Shown here piece by piece: positions 8,113 through 13,903 of a stretch of 22,788 nucleotides of DNA. The notes under the pieces are model-generated. The model ran no database searches and had not been told where the DNA came from. It worked only from the letters and a program-made list of their open reading frames with translations. Every line of letters begins with the position of its first letter. Within the stretch, counting starts at the first letter, position 1. Source of the DNA: VHBM01 sp052386635 (GTDB lineage Archaea; Thermoproteota; Nitrososphaeria; Nitrososphaerales; Nitrosopumilaceae); NCBI GenBank assembly GCA_052386635.1, contig JBQTJY010000081.1:1-22788 (forward strand), read 5' to 3'. The position numbers and the translations under genes are program-made.

Positions 8113-8134
8113 GCCGTAAAGCCTGCTCATTTAA

Positions 8135-8207
8135 GCGGTTGTAGTATAGCCTGGTAGTACGCTGGCCTTCCAAGCCCGTTACCCGGGTTCAAATCCCGGC
8201 GACCGCA
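8135..8207 (+). tRNA. tRNA-Gly (anticodon TCC)
   Basis: A 73-nt cloverleaf. The acceptor 7-mers GCGGTTG and CGACCGC pair with one G-U. D stem is GTAT/GTAC. The anticodon loop CTTCCAA has TCC at 8169-8171. The variable loop TTAC is followed by the T arm CCGGG-TTCAAAT-CCCGG. Discriminator base is A, normal for archaeal glycine tRNA; CCA is not encoded. The anticodon stem (CTGGC/GCCCG) has a T-C mismatch at its second pair. There is no intron. Confidence 0.95.
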
Positions 8208-8220
8208 TCTTATAATAATT

Positions 8221-8228
8221 TTTAAAAT
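8221..8228 (+). promoter_or_regulatory. TATA box of the Rpp21 gene
   Basis: TTTAAAAT is centred 24-25 nt before the ATG at 8249, giving a leaderless or nearly leaderless transcript. It follows the tRNA directly. Confidence 0.5.
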
Positions 8229-8248
8229 CGATACAATATCATCTTTGT

Positions 8249-8551
8249 ATGAATCAAGCAAGAAAAGAGATTGCACTTGAGCGAATGAAAATTTTAATTG
8301 AAAATGCACTAAGTAATGCAAAATCAAATCCAGAGCTGTCGCAAAAACAGGCATTACATGCAAAAAAAATTAGCACGCACTATAGAATTCAGATGCCTTA
8401 TGAATTTAGGATGATGTTTTGTAAAAAATGTAAAAGCTTTATCGCACCAAGTGTAAACTCACGAACACGGATGGGTCGGTCTTCATTAAAATCGATCCGA
8501 ACTACTTGTAATTTTTGCAGCCATACTTATCGTAAAGTAATAGCTCAATGA
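8249..8551 (+). CDS. rnp4: Ribonuclease P protein component 4 (Rpp21/Rpr2/SNM1 family)
   Basis: 100 residues. The N-terminal half is two helices (ARKEIALERMKILIENALSNA and ELSQKQALHAKKIS) that in this family pair with Rpp29. The C-terminal half is a zinc ribbon with Cys pairs CKKC and CNFC, and basic residues between them (NSRTRMGRSSLKSIRTTC). It is a protein subunit of archaeal RNase P, which removes 5' leaders from pre-tRNAs. Length and motif order match archaeal Rpp21. It sits just downstream of a tRNA gene and upstream of ribosomal protein S19e. Confidence 0.92.
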   Translation: MNQARKEIALERMKILIENALSNAKSNPELSQKQALHAKKISTHYRIQMPYEFRMMFCKKCKSFIAPSVNSRTRMGRSSLKSIRTTCNFCSHTYRKVIAQ

Positions 8552-8559
8552 TTTATAAG
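8551..8559 (+). promoter_or_regulatory. TATA box of the S19e-PDCD5 unit
   Basis: ATTTATAAG, overlapping the Rpp21 stop codon, is centred 28 nt before the ATG at 8583. Confidence 0.5.
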
Positions 8560-8582
8560 ACCAGTAACGAGTTTGACTTTTC

Positions 8583-9035
8583 ATGGCAAAAGTATACGAC
8601 GTTCCAGCAGATTTATTGATCGAAAAATTAACAGAGATTCTAAAAAAAGAAGATCTTCAACCCCCTAGCTGGCTGCCATACGTAAAGACAGGCTCACACA
8701 AGGAAAGACCGCCTCAAAACCCTGACTGGTGGTATACAAGATGTGCATCTATACTACGGAAAATCTATCTTCATGGTCCAGTAGGAATCACTGATTTACG
8801 CAGCATGTATGGTGGAAGTAAGCCTGTTGGGTATGGTGGGGCCCACCATAGACTAGCAGGCGGTGCAATCATACGCTCTGCAATTCATCGATTAGAAAAA
8901 TTAGGATATGTTGAAAAGGTTGAAAAAAAAGGCCGTGTCGTATCAAGACAGGGAATGCAAAAACTTGACAAGCTAGCAACCGAAATTTTAAACGAACTTA
9001 CTGCTAAAACTCCACACTTGAAAGTTTATTCATAA
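8583..9035 (+). CDS. rps19e: 30S ribosomal protein S19e
   Basis: 150 residues with the S19e signature from end to end: VYDVPADLLIEKLTE, PPSWLPYVKTG, DWWYTRCASILRKIYLHGPVGI, LRSMYGG and RSAIHRLEKLGYVEK, with a basic wing and the C-terminal LDKLATEIL helix. S19e is a winged-helix protein of the small subunit head, shared only by archaea and eukaryotes, and needed for late 18S/16S maturation in eukaryotes. Its adjacency to a PDCD5-family gene is a conserved archaeal arrangement. Confidence 0.97.
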   Translation: MAKVYDVPADLLIEKLTEILKKEDLQPPSWLPYVKTGSHKERPPQNPDWWYTRCASILRKIYLHGPVGITDLRSMYGGSKPVGYGGAHHRLAGGAIIRSAIHRLEKLGYVEKVEKKGRVVSRQGMQKLDKLATEILNELTAKTPHLKVYS

Positions 9036-9044
9036 TGTGATATC

Positions 9045-9329
9045 ATGAGTCATCATGAATCTAACGAAACAGACGATAATGAACTAAGAGATGCACAAAT
9101 AGCTGCACAAAAAGAAATAATTTTAAAACAAATCCTGTCTTCTGATGCAAGACTGCGCCTGAACAATGTCAAGCTAGTCAAGCCAGAACTTGCAAACTTG
9201 GTTGAAAACTATTTGATAAGCATGGCATCGCAGGGGAAAGTACAATCTCAAATAACTGACGATCAGCTAAAACAAATTCTTTTATCAATCCAACAACCAA
9301 AACGCGATTTTAAGATAAATCGAAGATGA
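9045..9329 (+). CDS. PDCD5/TFAR19-family DNA-binding protein
   Basis: 94 residues, nine bases after the S19e stop. A charged N-terminal tail is followed by a compact helical core: AQKEIILKQILSSDARLRLNNVKL, KPELANLVENYLISMASQGKVQSQITDDQLKQIL. The A-R-x-R-L-x-x-[IV]-x-L motif and the basic C-terminus (KRDFKINRR) are typical. Archaeal family members bind DNA weakly; human PDCD5 acts with the chaperonin TRiC and TIP60. The precise archaeal role is unknown, but the S19e link suggests a translation or folding connection. Confidence 0.9.
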   Translation: MSHHESNETDDNELRDAQIAAQKEIILKQILSSDARLRLNNVKLVKPELANLVENYLISMASQGKVQSQITDDQLKQILLSIQQPKRDFKINRR

Positions 9330-9337
9330 TCTAAGAA

Positions 9338-9346
9338 AATATAATT
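9338..9346 (+). promoter_or_regulatory. TATA box of the acyl-CoA reductase-like gene
   Basis: An AAATATAATT box is centred 28 nt before the ATG at 9370. G-rich runs (AGGGG, AGGGGG) lie between it and the start, the second about 10 nt before the ATG, so a short leader with weak Shine-Dalgarno pairing is also possible. Confidence 0.4.
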
Positions 9347-9369
9347 AGGGGAAACAGGGGGTTTACTCA

Positions 9370-10449
9370 ATGAAAGCTGTAGTTTATGAAGAATATGCTC
9401 CAAATGATGATTACAAAAAAATTTTAAAAGTAAAAGATATTCCTGAACCAAAACCAAAACCAAATGAAGTAGTATTCAAGGTCAAGGCAGCAGCCTTAAA
9501 CTATAATGACATTTGGGGAATGCGGGGCCAACCTGTAGCCGTTCCATTACCACACGTATCTGGATCCGATGCAGCAGGTGATGTGATAGCAGTAGGTGAG
9601 GATGTAAAAACTATCAAAGTTGGAGATAGAGTGGTATCTCATTCAAACATGTCATGTAGAGTTTGTAGTGCATGTACAGATGGTCGTGAATATGATTGCA
9701 ATAACAGAACAATTTGGGGATTTCAAACAGGCCCTCTATGGGGTGCATACTCTGAGGTTACACATCTTCCTGAGGTAAATGTTCTAAAAATTCCACAAAA
9801 TGTAAGCTATGAGGAAGCAGCAGCAGCTTCGATGACATTGCTTACCTCTTGGCATATGTTGGTTGGACGAGCAAAGATCAAACCAGGCCAAACAGTTTTG
9901 ATTATGGGTGGTGGCTCTGGAGTTGGCAGCTTTGGCATACAAATTGCCAAACTATATGGCTGTACAGTCATTGCCACAGCAAGCCCAGACAAACTTGACA
10001 AATGTAAAGAACTTGGCGCTGACTATGCAGTAGATCACAGAAAGGAAGACTGGGATAAAGACGTTAGAAACATAACAAAGGAAATCTCCAAAAAATTTGG
10101 CGTTTCTCCTGGAATCGATATTTCATTTGATCATATAGGCCAGACTCACTGGAACAAGCAGCTTACACTTCTAAAATATGGTGCAACACTAGTATCATGT
10201 GGCGCAACTACTGGTTATGATGCACAAACTGATCTCAGACACATATTTTTCAAGGGAACTAACATTTTGGGTTCAACTCAAGGAACTCGTGCAGAGCTAG
10301 AGCAGGGATTCTTTTGGATGGGTCAAGGAAAGATAAAGGCAGCAATTGATTCAATTCATTCCTTTGAAAACGCTGCTGAGGCCCACACAAAGATGTTAAC
10401 CGGAAAAGGCCTCTTTGGAAAAATCTTACTGAAACCAGAAGGCGCCTAA
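9370..10449 (+). CDS. Zinc-type medium-chain reductase, crotonyl/acryloyl-CoA reductase-like
   Basis: 359 residues of the medium-chain dehydrogenase/reductase superfamily. The GroES-like N-terminus carries LNYNDIWG (43-50) and HVSGSDAAGDV (62-72), then structural-zinc cysteines 96, 99, 102 and 110. The Rossmann fold starts with GGGSGVGSFG. Several stretches resemble crotonyl-CoA carboxylase/reductases (NYN-x-W, GSDAAG, IWGF, DISFDHIGQ, SCGATTGYD, GKIKAAIDSIHS) more than alcohol dehydrogenases. In the carboxylating enzymes the IWG[FY]-E-T segment provides a Glu linked to CO2 binding; here it is IWGFQT (Gln119), which favours plain enoyl-CoA reduction. A role as acryloyl-CoA reductase in the thaumarchaeal 3-hydroxypropionate/4-hydroxybutyrate carbon cycle is plausible (inference). 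The next gene, a CoA-ester lyase homologue, starts seven bases after the stop. Confidence 0.8.
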   Translation: MKAVVYEEYAPNDDYKKILKVKDIPEPKPKPNEVVFKVKAAALNYNDIWGMRGQPVAVPLPHVSGSDAAGDVIAVGEDVKTIKVGDRVVSHSNMSCRVCSACTDGREYDCNNRTIWGFQTGPLWGAYSEVTHLPEVNVLKIPQNVSYEEAAAASMTLLTSWHMLVGRAKIKPGQTVLIMGGGSGVGSFGIQIAKLYGCTVIATASPDKLDKCKELGADYAVDHRKEDWDKDVRNITKEISKKFGVSPGIDISFDHIGQTHWNKQLTLLKYGATLVSCGATTGYDAQTDLRHIFFKGTNILGSTQGTRAELEQGFFWMGQGKIKAAIDSIHSFENAAEAHTKMLTGKGLFGKILLKPEGA

Positions 10450-10456
10450 ATTTTTT

Positions 10457-11323
10457 ATGGCAAGGCTTGTCCGTAGCCTCCTCTTTGTTCCAGGAAATAA
10501 TTTACGCTTTTTAGAAAAGGCAAAAACATTACCAGCAGACATTGTTTGTTTTGATTTAGAAGACTCTGTACCTGACAACGAAAAGAAAAATGCCCGCCAA
10601 CTGATCAGTGAGACACTAAAAAGACGTTCAGAATACACACCTGATGTTTATGTACGAATAAACTCGCCTTCTTCTGGCAAGATCATAGATGATCTTAAAG
10701 AAATCACTACAAAAGGCATCGATGGTATTGTAATTCCAAAGGTAAACAACGTAAATGAGCTAAAAAAAATCGAAAAAACTTTATCATCACTTGAAAAAAA
10801 ACGAAAACTCAAACCAATTGAGCTTATGCCATCAATCGAATCAGCAGAGGGTGTAGTCAATGCATATGCCATTGCCTCATCTACAAAGCGTACTGCAGCT
10901 CTAGTTTTTGGTGTATTTGATCTGCTAAATGACATGGGTATAGAATACACAAAGCAAGCAGAAGGCGCAAAATATGCTAGATCAAAGATTCCACTTGATG
11001 CAAAAGCTGCAGGAACATATGCAATTGATGCAATATGGCAAGACCTTAAAGACGTAAATGGCTTACGTGAAGACTGTATCACTGGAAAAAATCTTGGATA
11101 TTCAGGAAAAAGTATCATTCATCCTGACCAAATACAGGCAGCACATGAAATCTTTTACCCAAATAATTCGGAAATAGAATGGGCAGAAAAAGTTTACAAA
11201 AAATATCTAGAGTCAACAAAGAGTGGACGTGGTGCAACCGTTATTGAAGGAAAAATGATTGATGAAGTACATTATAAACGGGCAAAGTCACTTTTGCAAG
11301 TAGCAAAAAGAATAGACTCTTGA
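10457..11323 (+). CDS. CitE-like CoA-ester lyase (HpcH/HpaI aldolase family)
   Basis: 288 residues of the citrate lyase beta/malyl-CoA lyase family. Visible motifs are RSLLFVPGNN at the N-terminus, DIVCFDLEDSVPDNEK (metal/substrate region), VYVRINS, IDGIVIPKV, LMPSIESAEGV (catalytic Glu/Arg region) and GYSGKSIIHPDQI near the C-terminus. These enzymes cleave or hydrolyse 3-hydroxyacyl-CoAs such as malyl-, citramalyl- or methylmalyl-CoA with Mg2+. The usual FG-x-[EG]-D loop reads FGVFDLLND, a small departure. No alpha or gamma citrate lyase subunit gene is present, so a stand-alone activity (citramalyl-CoA lyase or malyl-CoA thioesterase type) is more likely. The seven-base spacing from the reductase implies one transcript. 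Confidence 0.85.
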   Translation: MARLVRSLLFVPGNNLRFLEKAKTLPADIVCFDLEDSVPDNEKKNARQLISETLKRRSEYTPDVYVRINSPSSGKIIDDLKEITTKGIDGIVIPKVNNVNELKKIEKTLSSLEKKRKLKPIELMPSIESAEGVVNAYAIASSTKRTAALVFGVFDLLNDMGIEYTKQAEGAKYARSKIPLDAKAAGTYAIDAIWQDLKDVNGLREDCITGKNLGYSGKSIIHPDQIQAAHEIFYPNNSEIEWAEKVYKKYLESTKSGRGATVIEGKMIDEVHYKRAKSLLQVAKRIDS

Positions 11324-11361
11324 GTAGTTCAACATGTGTAGGCACTTTGTGCTAGCCAACA

Positions 11362-11369
11362 TTTTATAC
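11362..11369 (+). promoter_or_regulatory. TATA box of the riboflavin cluster
   Basis: TTTTATAC is centred 27 nt before the ATG at 11393 and 21 nt before the alternative ATG at 11387. This spacing supports the 11393 start for a leaderless mRNA. Confidence 0.5.
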
Positions 11370-11392
11370 ATCCAAACAATCATTCCATGAAT

Positions 11393-11986
11393 ATGTTCAC
11401 AGGCATTGTGGAAGGAACTGGCATTATAGAAAAGATTGAAAAAAATCCAAAAAACAGAAGTGCAGTTAAAATGACAATTGATCTAGGAAAACAAGCTGCA
11501 AATCTTGAGATTGGGCAAAGCGTAGCCATCAACGGAGTATGTCTTACAGCAATTAAAATTTCAAAAAATAAATGTAATTTTGAAATGATCGAAGAAACAA
11601 CCAAAAAAACTTCACTTGGAAATCTGAAAACAGGCAGTATAGTAAACATTGAACGTAGCATAAAGGCAGGTGATAGACTGGAAGGACATTTTGTATTAGG
11701 ACACATAGACGGAGTTGGAATAATAAAAAAAATAGAAAAAAAACCAAAAGAAGTTAAAATCTGGTTTGATATCCCAAAACAGCTTGCACGATATGTTGTA
11801 GAAAAGGGCTCCATCACAGTTGATGGAATCAGTCTTACAGTAGTTGATGCAATAAAAAATCGTATATCAGTTTGTTTAATTCCACACACCATGAAAGTTA
11901 CTAACTTTCATACCAAAAGAGTGGGAGACAAAATTAATATTGAAACTGATATTTTAGGAAAATATATCCTAAAACAAACACAATAA
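11393..11986 (+). CDS. ribE: Riboflavin synthase, bacterial/eukaryal (lumazine-protein) type
   Basis: 197 residues made of two similar beta-barrel halves. The first begins MFTGIVEGTG, the family's hallmark N-terminus, and includes SVAINGVCLTA. The second includes ERLEGH-like DRLEGHFVLGHIDGVG and GSITVDGISLTVVDA, ending in IPHTM and GDKINIETDILGKY. It dismutates two 6,7-dimethyl-8-ribityllumazines into riboflavin. Start 11393 is preferred over the in-frame ATG at 11387 because family members begin MFTGIVE and the TATA spacing fits. Many archaea instead use an unrelated riboflavin synthase related to lumazine synthase, so this gene in an archaeal cluster suggests ancient transfer from bacteria. 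It ends 69 nt before ribB. Confidence 0.95.
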   Translation: MFTGIVEGTGIIEKIEKNPKNRSAVKMTIDLGKQAANLEIGQSVAINGVCLTAIKISKNKCNFEMIEETTKKTSLGNLKTGSIVNIERSIKAGDRLEGHFVLGHIDGVGIIKKIEKKPKEVKIWFDIPKQLARYVVEKGSITVDGISLTVVDAIKNRISVCLIPHTMKVTNFHTKRVGDKINIETDILGKYILKQTQ

Positions 11987-12002
11987 TCTACTAATTTAGT
12001 AG
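11952..12002 (+). repeat. Two tandem perfect inverted repeats at the ribE-ribB junction
   Basis: First hairpin: TTTTAGGA (11952-11959) and TCCTAAAA (11967-11974) with a 7-nt loop, inside the last codons of ribE. Second: CTACTAA-T-TTAGTAG (11988-12002), just after the ribE stop. Both lie upstream of a likely ribB TATA box. They could be an operator, an mRNA processing site or a stop signal. No T-run follows immediately, so a bacterial-style terminator is not supported. Confidence 0.45.
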
Positions 12003-12024
12003 TAGTTACCAATTTTTTAGTAAA

Positions 12025-12033
12025 CTTTATAAT
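12025..12033 (+). promoter_or_regulatory. TATA box of ribB
   Basis: CTTTATAAT is centred 27 nt before the ATG at 12056, matching leaderless spacing. It suggests ribB starts its own transcript despite the ribE gene just upstream. Confidence 0.5.
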
Positions 12034-12055
12034 CAGAACAACAAGCATTTTGATC

Positions 12056-12730
12056 ATGACTATTTCAGAAGCAATAACATCACTAAGAGAAGGCGAATTT
12101 GTTTTACTACATGACTCAAGCGGCAGAGAAAACGAAATTGACATGGTAGTAGCAGGCGAATTCATCACACCAGAACATGTTGCACGAATGCGTCAACATG
12201 CAGGGGGACTACTATGTGTGGCAATAAGTAATCCACTTGGCGAAAAACTGGGCCTGCGATACATGCATGATATTTTATCAAATTCTAACTCTTTTGATTC
12301 AAACTCAAAAGAGATGATCATGGGGCTTGCACCATATGGCGATCATCCAACATTTTCAATATCAATTAACCACTACCAGACATATACTGGAGTTACAGAT
12401 AGGGACAGAGCACTAACCGTTAGAGAAATGACAAATCTGTATAATGCAGATGATCCAAGAAGAAAATTTGTTTCGTCATTTAAGACACCAGGACATGTGC
12501 CTGTTTTAATTGCAGCAAAAGATCTTCTCTTACGTAGAAGAGGACATACTGAGATGTCTGTTTATTTGACAGAGCTTGCAGAGCTTAGGCCAGTTACTGC
12601 CATATGTGAAATGATGGATGCACAAACCTATTCTGCGTTATCAGTAGAAAAGGCTCAAAAATATGCAAAACAAAATGCCATTCCATTTGTTGATGGCAAA
12701 GAGCTAATCGAATACGCAAAGGTGCATTAA
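12056..12730 (+). CDS. ribB: 3,4-dihydroxy-2-butanone 4-phosphate synthase
   Basis: 224 residues. It converts ribulose 5-phosphate into formate and the four-carbon unit used by lumazine synthase, with Mg2+. Motifs present: RENEID (25-30, catalytic/metal acidic loop), QHAGGLLC (48-55), TGVTDRDRALTVREM (111-125), GHVPVL (146-151, in place of GHIFPL) and GHTEMSVYL (163-171) with the second metal His. Length matches stand-alone archaeal RibB; there is no fused GTP cyclohydrolase II domain. The ATG at 12056 is chosen over a TTG two codons earlier by TATA spacing and family N-termini. Its stop is immediately next to or overlaps the start of ribH. Confidence 0.95.
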   Translation: MTISEAITSLREGEFVLLHDSSGRENEIDMVVAGEFITPEHVARMRQHAGGLLCVAISNPLGEKLGLRYMHDILSNSNSFDSNSKEMIMGLAPYGDHPTFSISINHYQTYTGVTDRDRALTVREMTNLYNADDPRRKFVSSFKTPGHVPVLIAAKDLLLRRRGHTEMSVYLTELAELRPVTAICEMMDAQTYSALSVEKAQKYAKQNAIPFVDGKELIEYAKVH

Positions 12731-12732
12731 TT

Positions 12733-13146
12733 CTGAACATAGCTATAGTGGCCTCGGAGTTTAACCACAAAATAACATCAAAGATGCTTGAAGTGGCACT
12801 AGAAAAGGCAGAACATCTTAAAATTAATGTAAAATACACTTGCAAGGTTCCAGGCATTTATGACATGCCAGTAATAATTGATGAGCTATTATCAAAAAGC
12901 GATATTGATGCCGTAGTTACACTAGGTGCTGTAATCAAGGGCCAGACAAAACATGATGAAGTCATAGCCCATACAACTGCAAAAACACTCCAGGAGCTAT
13001 CAATAAAGCACAAAAAGGTAGTATCTCTTGGCATTTCTGGGCCTGGAATGCAGGAAAGGCAGGCATATGCACGAATAAGACCTGTAGCAGAACGAGCAGT
13101 TGAGGCAGCAGTTAACACTTCAAAAGAGTTGCAGAGGATACGATAA
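12733..13146 (+). CDS. ribH: 6,7-dimethyl-8-ribityllumazine synthase
   Basis: About 137 residues. It condenses the four-carbon unit with 5-amino-6-ribitylaminouracil to give lumazine. Family motifs: N-terminal strand NIAIVASEFN (substrate-binding [AS]-x-F-N), VPGIYDMP (G-[AS]-x-E/Y-x-P region), GAVIKGQTKHDEV with the catalytic His, and LGISGPGMQERQAYAR. The first conventional start (GTG 12748) begins within IVASEFN and would remove most of the first beta strand. Homology of the residues before it (LNIAI) argues for initiation at CTG 12733 or ATT 12730, the latter overlapping the ribB stop by one base. No ATG, GTG or TTG is available in frame upstream of 12748. A terminally trimmed protein from 12748 remains possible. 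Confidence 0.9.
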   Translation: MNIAIVASEFNHKITSKMLEVALEKAEHLKINVKYTCKVPGIYDMPVIIDELLSKSDIDAVVTLGAVIKGQTKHDEVIAHTTAKTLQELSIKHKKVVSLGISGPGMQERQAYARIRPVAERAVEAAVNTSKELQRIR

Positions 13147-13147
13147 A

Positions 13148-13903
13148 TTGGTTCAACTAACAATTCTCAAAATTACCAAGTATGGTCCTTGGACTCTATC
13201 ATTAGGAAGTGACAGAGAACACCAGCTACAAATGCTTCAGGCATCACTTTACAAAGATATCCAGAAACTATTTTCTGAGAAAAACTCTCTTGTATTTTTG
13301 AATCGTGCTGATGAATTTTTTGCTATAACAAATGGACTGACACTAGATGATCACATAGAAATACAAAAAGAACTTGCAAAGAACTTTGATCTCAAGCTAT
13401 CGATGTCTATTGGATTTGCAGTAACTCCTTTTGCGGCAAACCTTAGAGCCCATGAAGGAAAAAAGACAGAAAATTTTTTGAACAAAGAACACAACATCTA
13501 TGGCTTTGTTAACGGAAAATCAGAACAGAAAGTAACAATCATTCATTTTGACGTTGAAAACCTAACATCAAAAAGGCAAAACACTTCGCCATTTGAAATC
13601 TCATCTATGATATTCAAGCTTTATTCAAAAATGGCAGAATTTTTTCTTGGAAAAAACTCACTGACCTTCTTTATGGGCGGCGATAATTTCATGGTTGTAT
13701 CAGACGAGTCTGCAAGCAAATATGCAAAAGAATTCATCGATTTGGCAAAAAAAGAGCTTGGTGTTACATTAAACGGTGGGATTGGAACAGGAAAAACCGC
13801 ACGAGAGGCTGTCAAACTTGCGACAAAATCTCTTGATACTATACGACAAATTAGAGATTCTGGAAAAGAAAAACCAGAGATCTATGAACTATCATGCTTT
13901 TAA
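13148..13903 (+). CDS. arfA: GTP cyclohydrolase III (archaeal ArfA type)
   Basis: 251 residues from TTG 13148, which gives the family N-terminus MVQLTILKITKYGPWTLSLG; it starts one base after the ribH stop. It hydrolyses GTP to the formylaminopyrimidine nucleotide FAPy, the first step of archaeal riboflavin (and in methanogens F420) synthesis, without removing the formate. It is built of two GGDEF/cyclase-like halves: LNRADEFFAI (51-60) is the degenerate first motif, while FDVENLT (134-140) and MGGDNFMVV (176-184) form the second metal/nucleotide site. Length fits archaeal GCH III. Its presence rather than GCH II shows the archaeal route, which then needs a separate deformylase, reductase and deaminase. 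Confidence 0.93.
   Translation: MVQLTILKITKYGPWTLSLGSDREHQLQMLQASLYKDIQKLFSEKNSLVFLNRADEFFAITNGLTLDDHIEIQKELAKNFDLKLSMSIGFAVTPFAANLRAHEGKKTENFLNKEHNIYGFVNGKSEQKVTIIHFDVENLTSKRQNTSPFEISSMIFKLYSKMAEFFLGKNSLTFFMGGDNFMVVSDESASKYAKEFIDLAKKELGVTLNGGIGTGKTAREAVKLATKSLDTIRQIRDSGKEKPEIYELSCF

Noticed and set aside
8127..8363. Minus-strand 78-aa frame across the tRNA gene
   Set aside because: It translates the complement of tRNA-Gly (the typical RRDLNPGNG string) and part of Rpp21; a well-known false gene type.
9370..10449. Alcohol dehydrogenase
   Set aside because: Has structural-zinc cysteines, but the sequence around NYNDIWG, IWGF and SCGATTGYD follows the enoyl-CoA reductase branch better.
10648..11118. 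Minus-strand 156-aa frame
   Set aside because: Shadow of the CitE-like gene, with no domain or start signal.
11380..11892. Minus-strand 170-aa frame
   Set aside because: Complement of riboflavin synthase; Ser/Phe/Ile-rich shadow of an AT-rich gene.
11987..12055. FMN riboswitch upstream of ribB
   Set aside because: The gap is only 69 nt, lacks the conserved RFN-element sequences, and a TATA box at leaderless spacing leaves no room for a 5' leader.
12748..12760. Frameshift or truncation at the ribH start
   Set aside because: The conserved strand continues in the same frame upstream; only the start codon is unusual, so no frameshift is needed.
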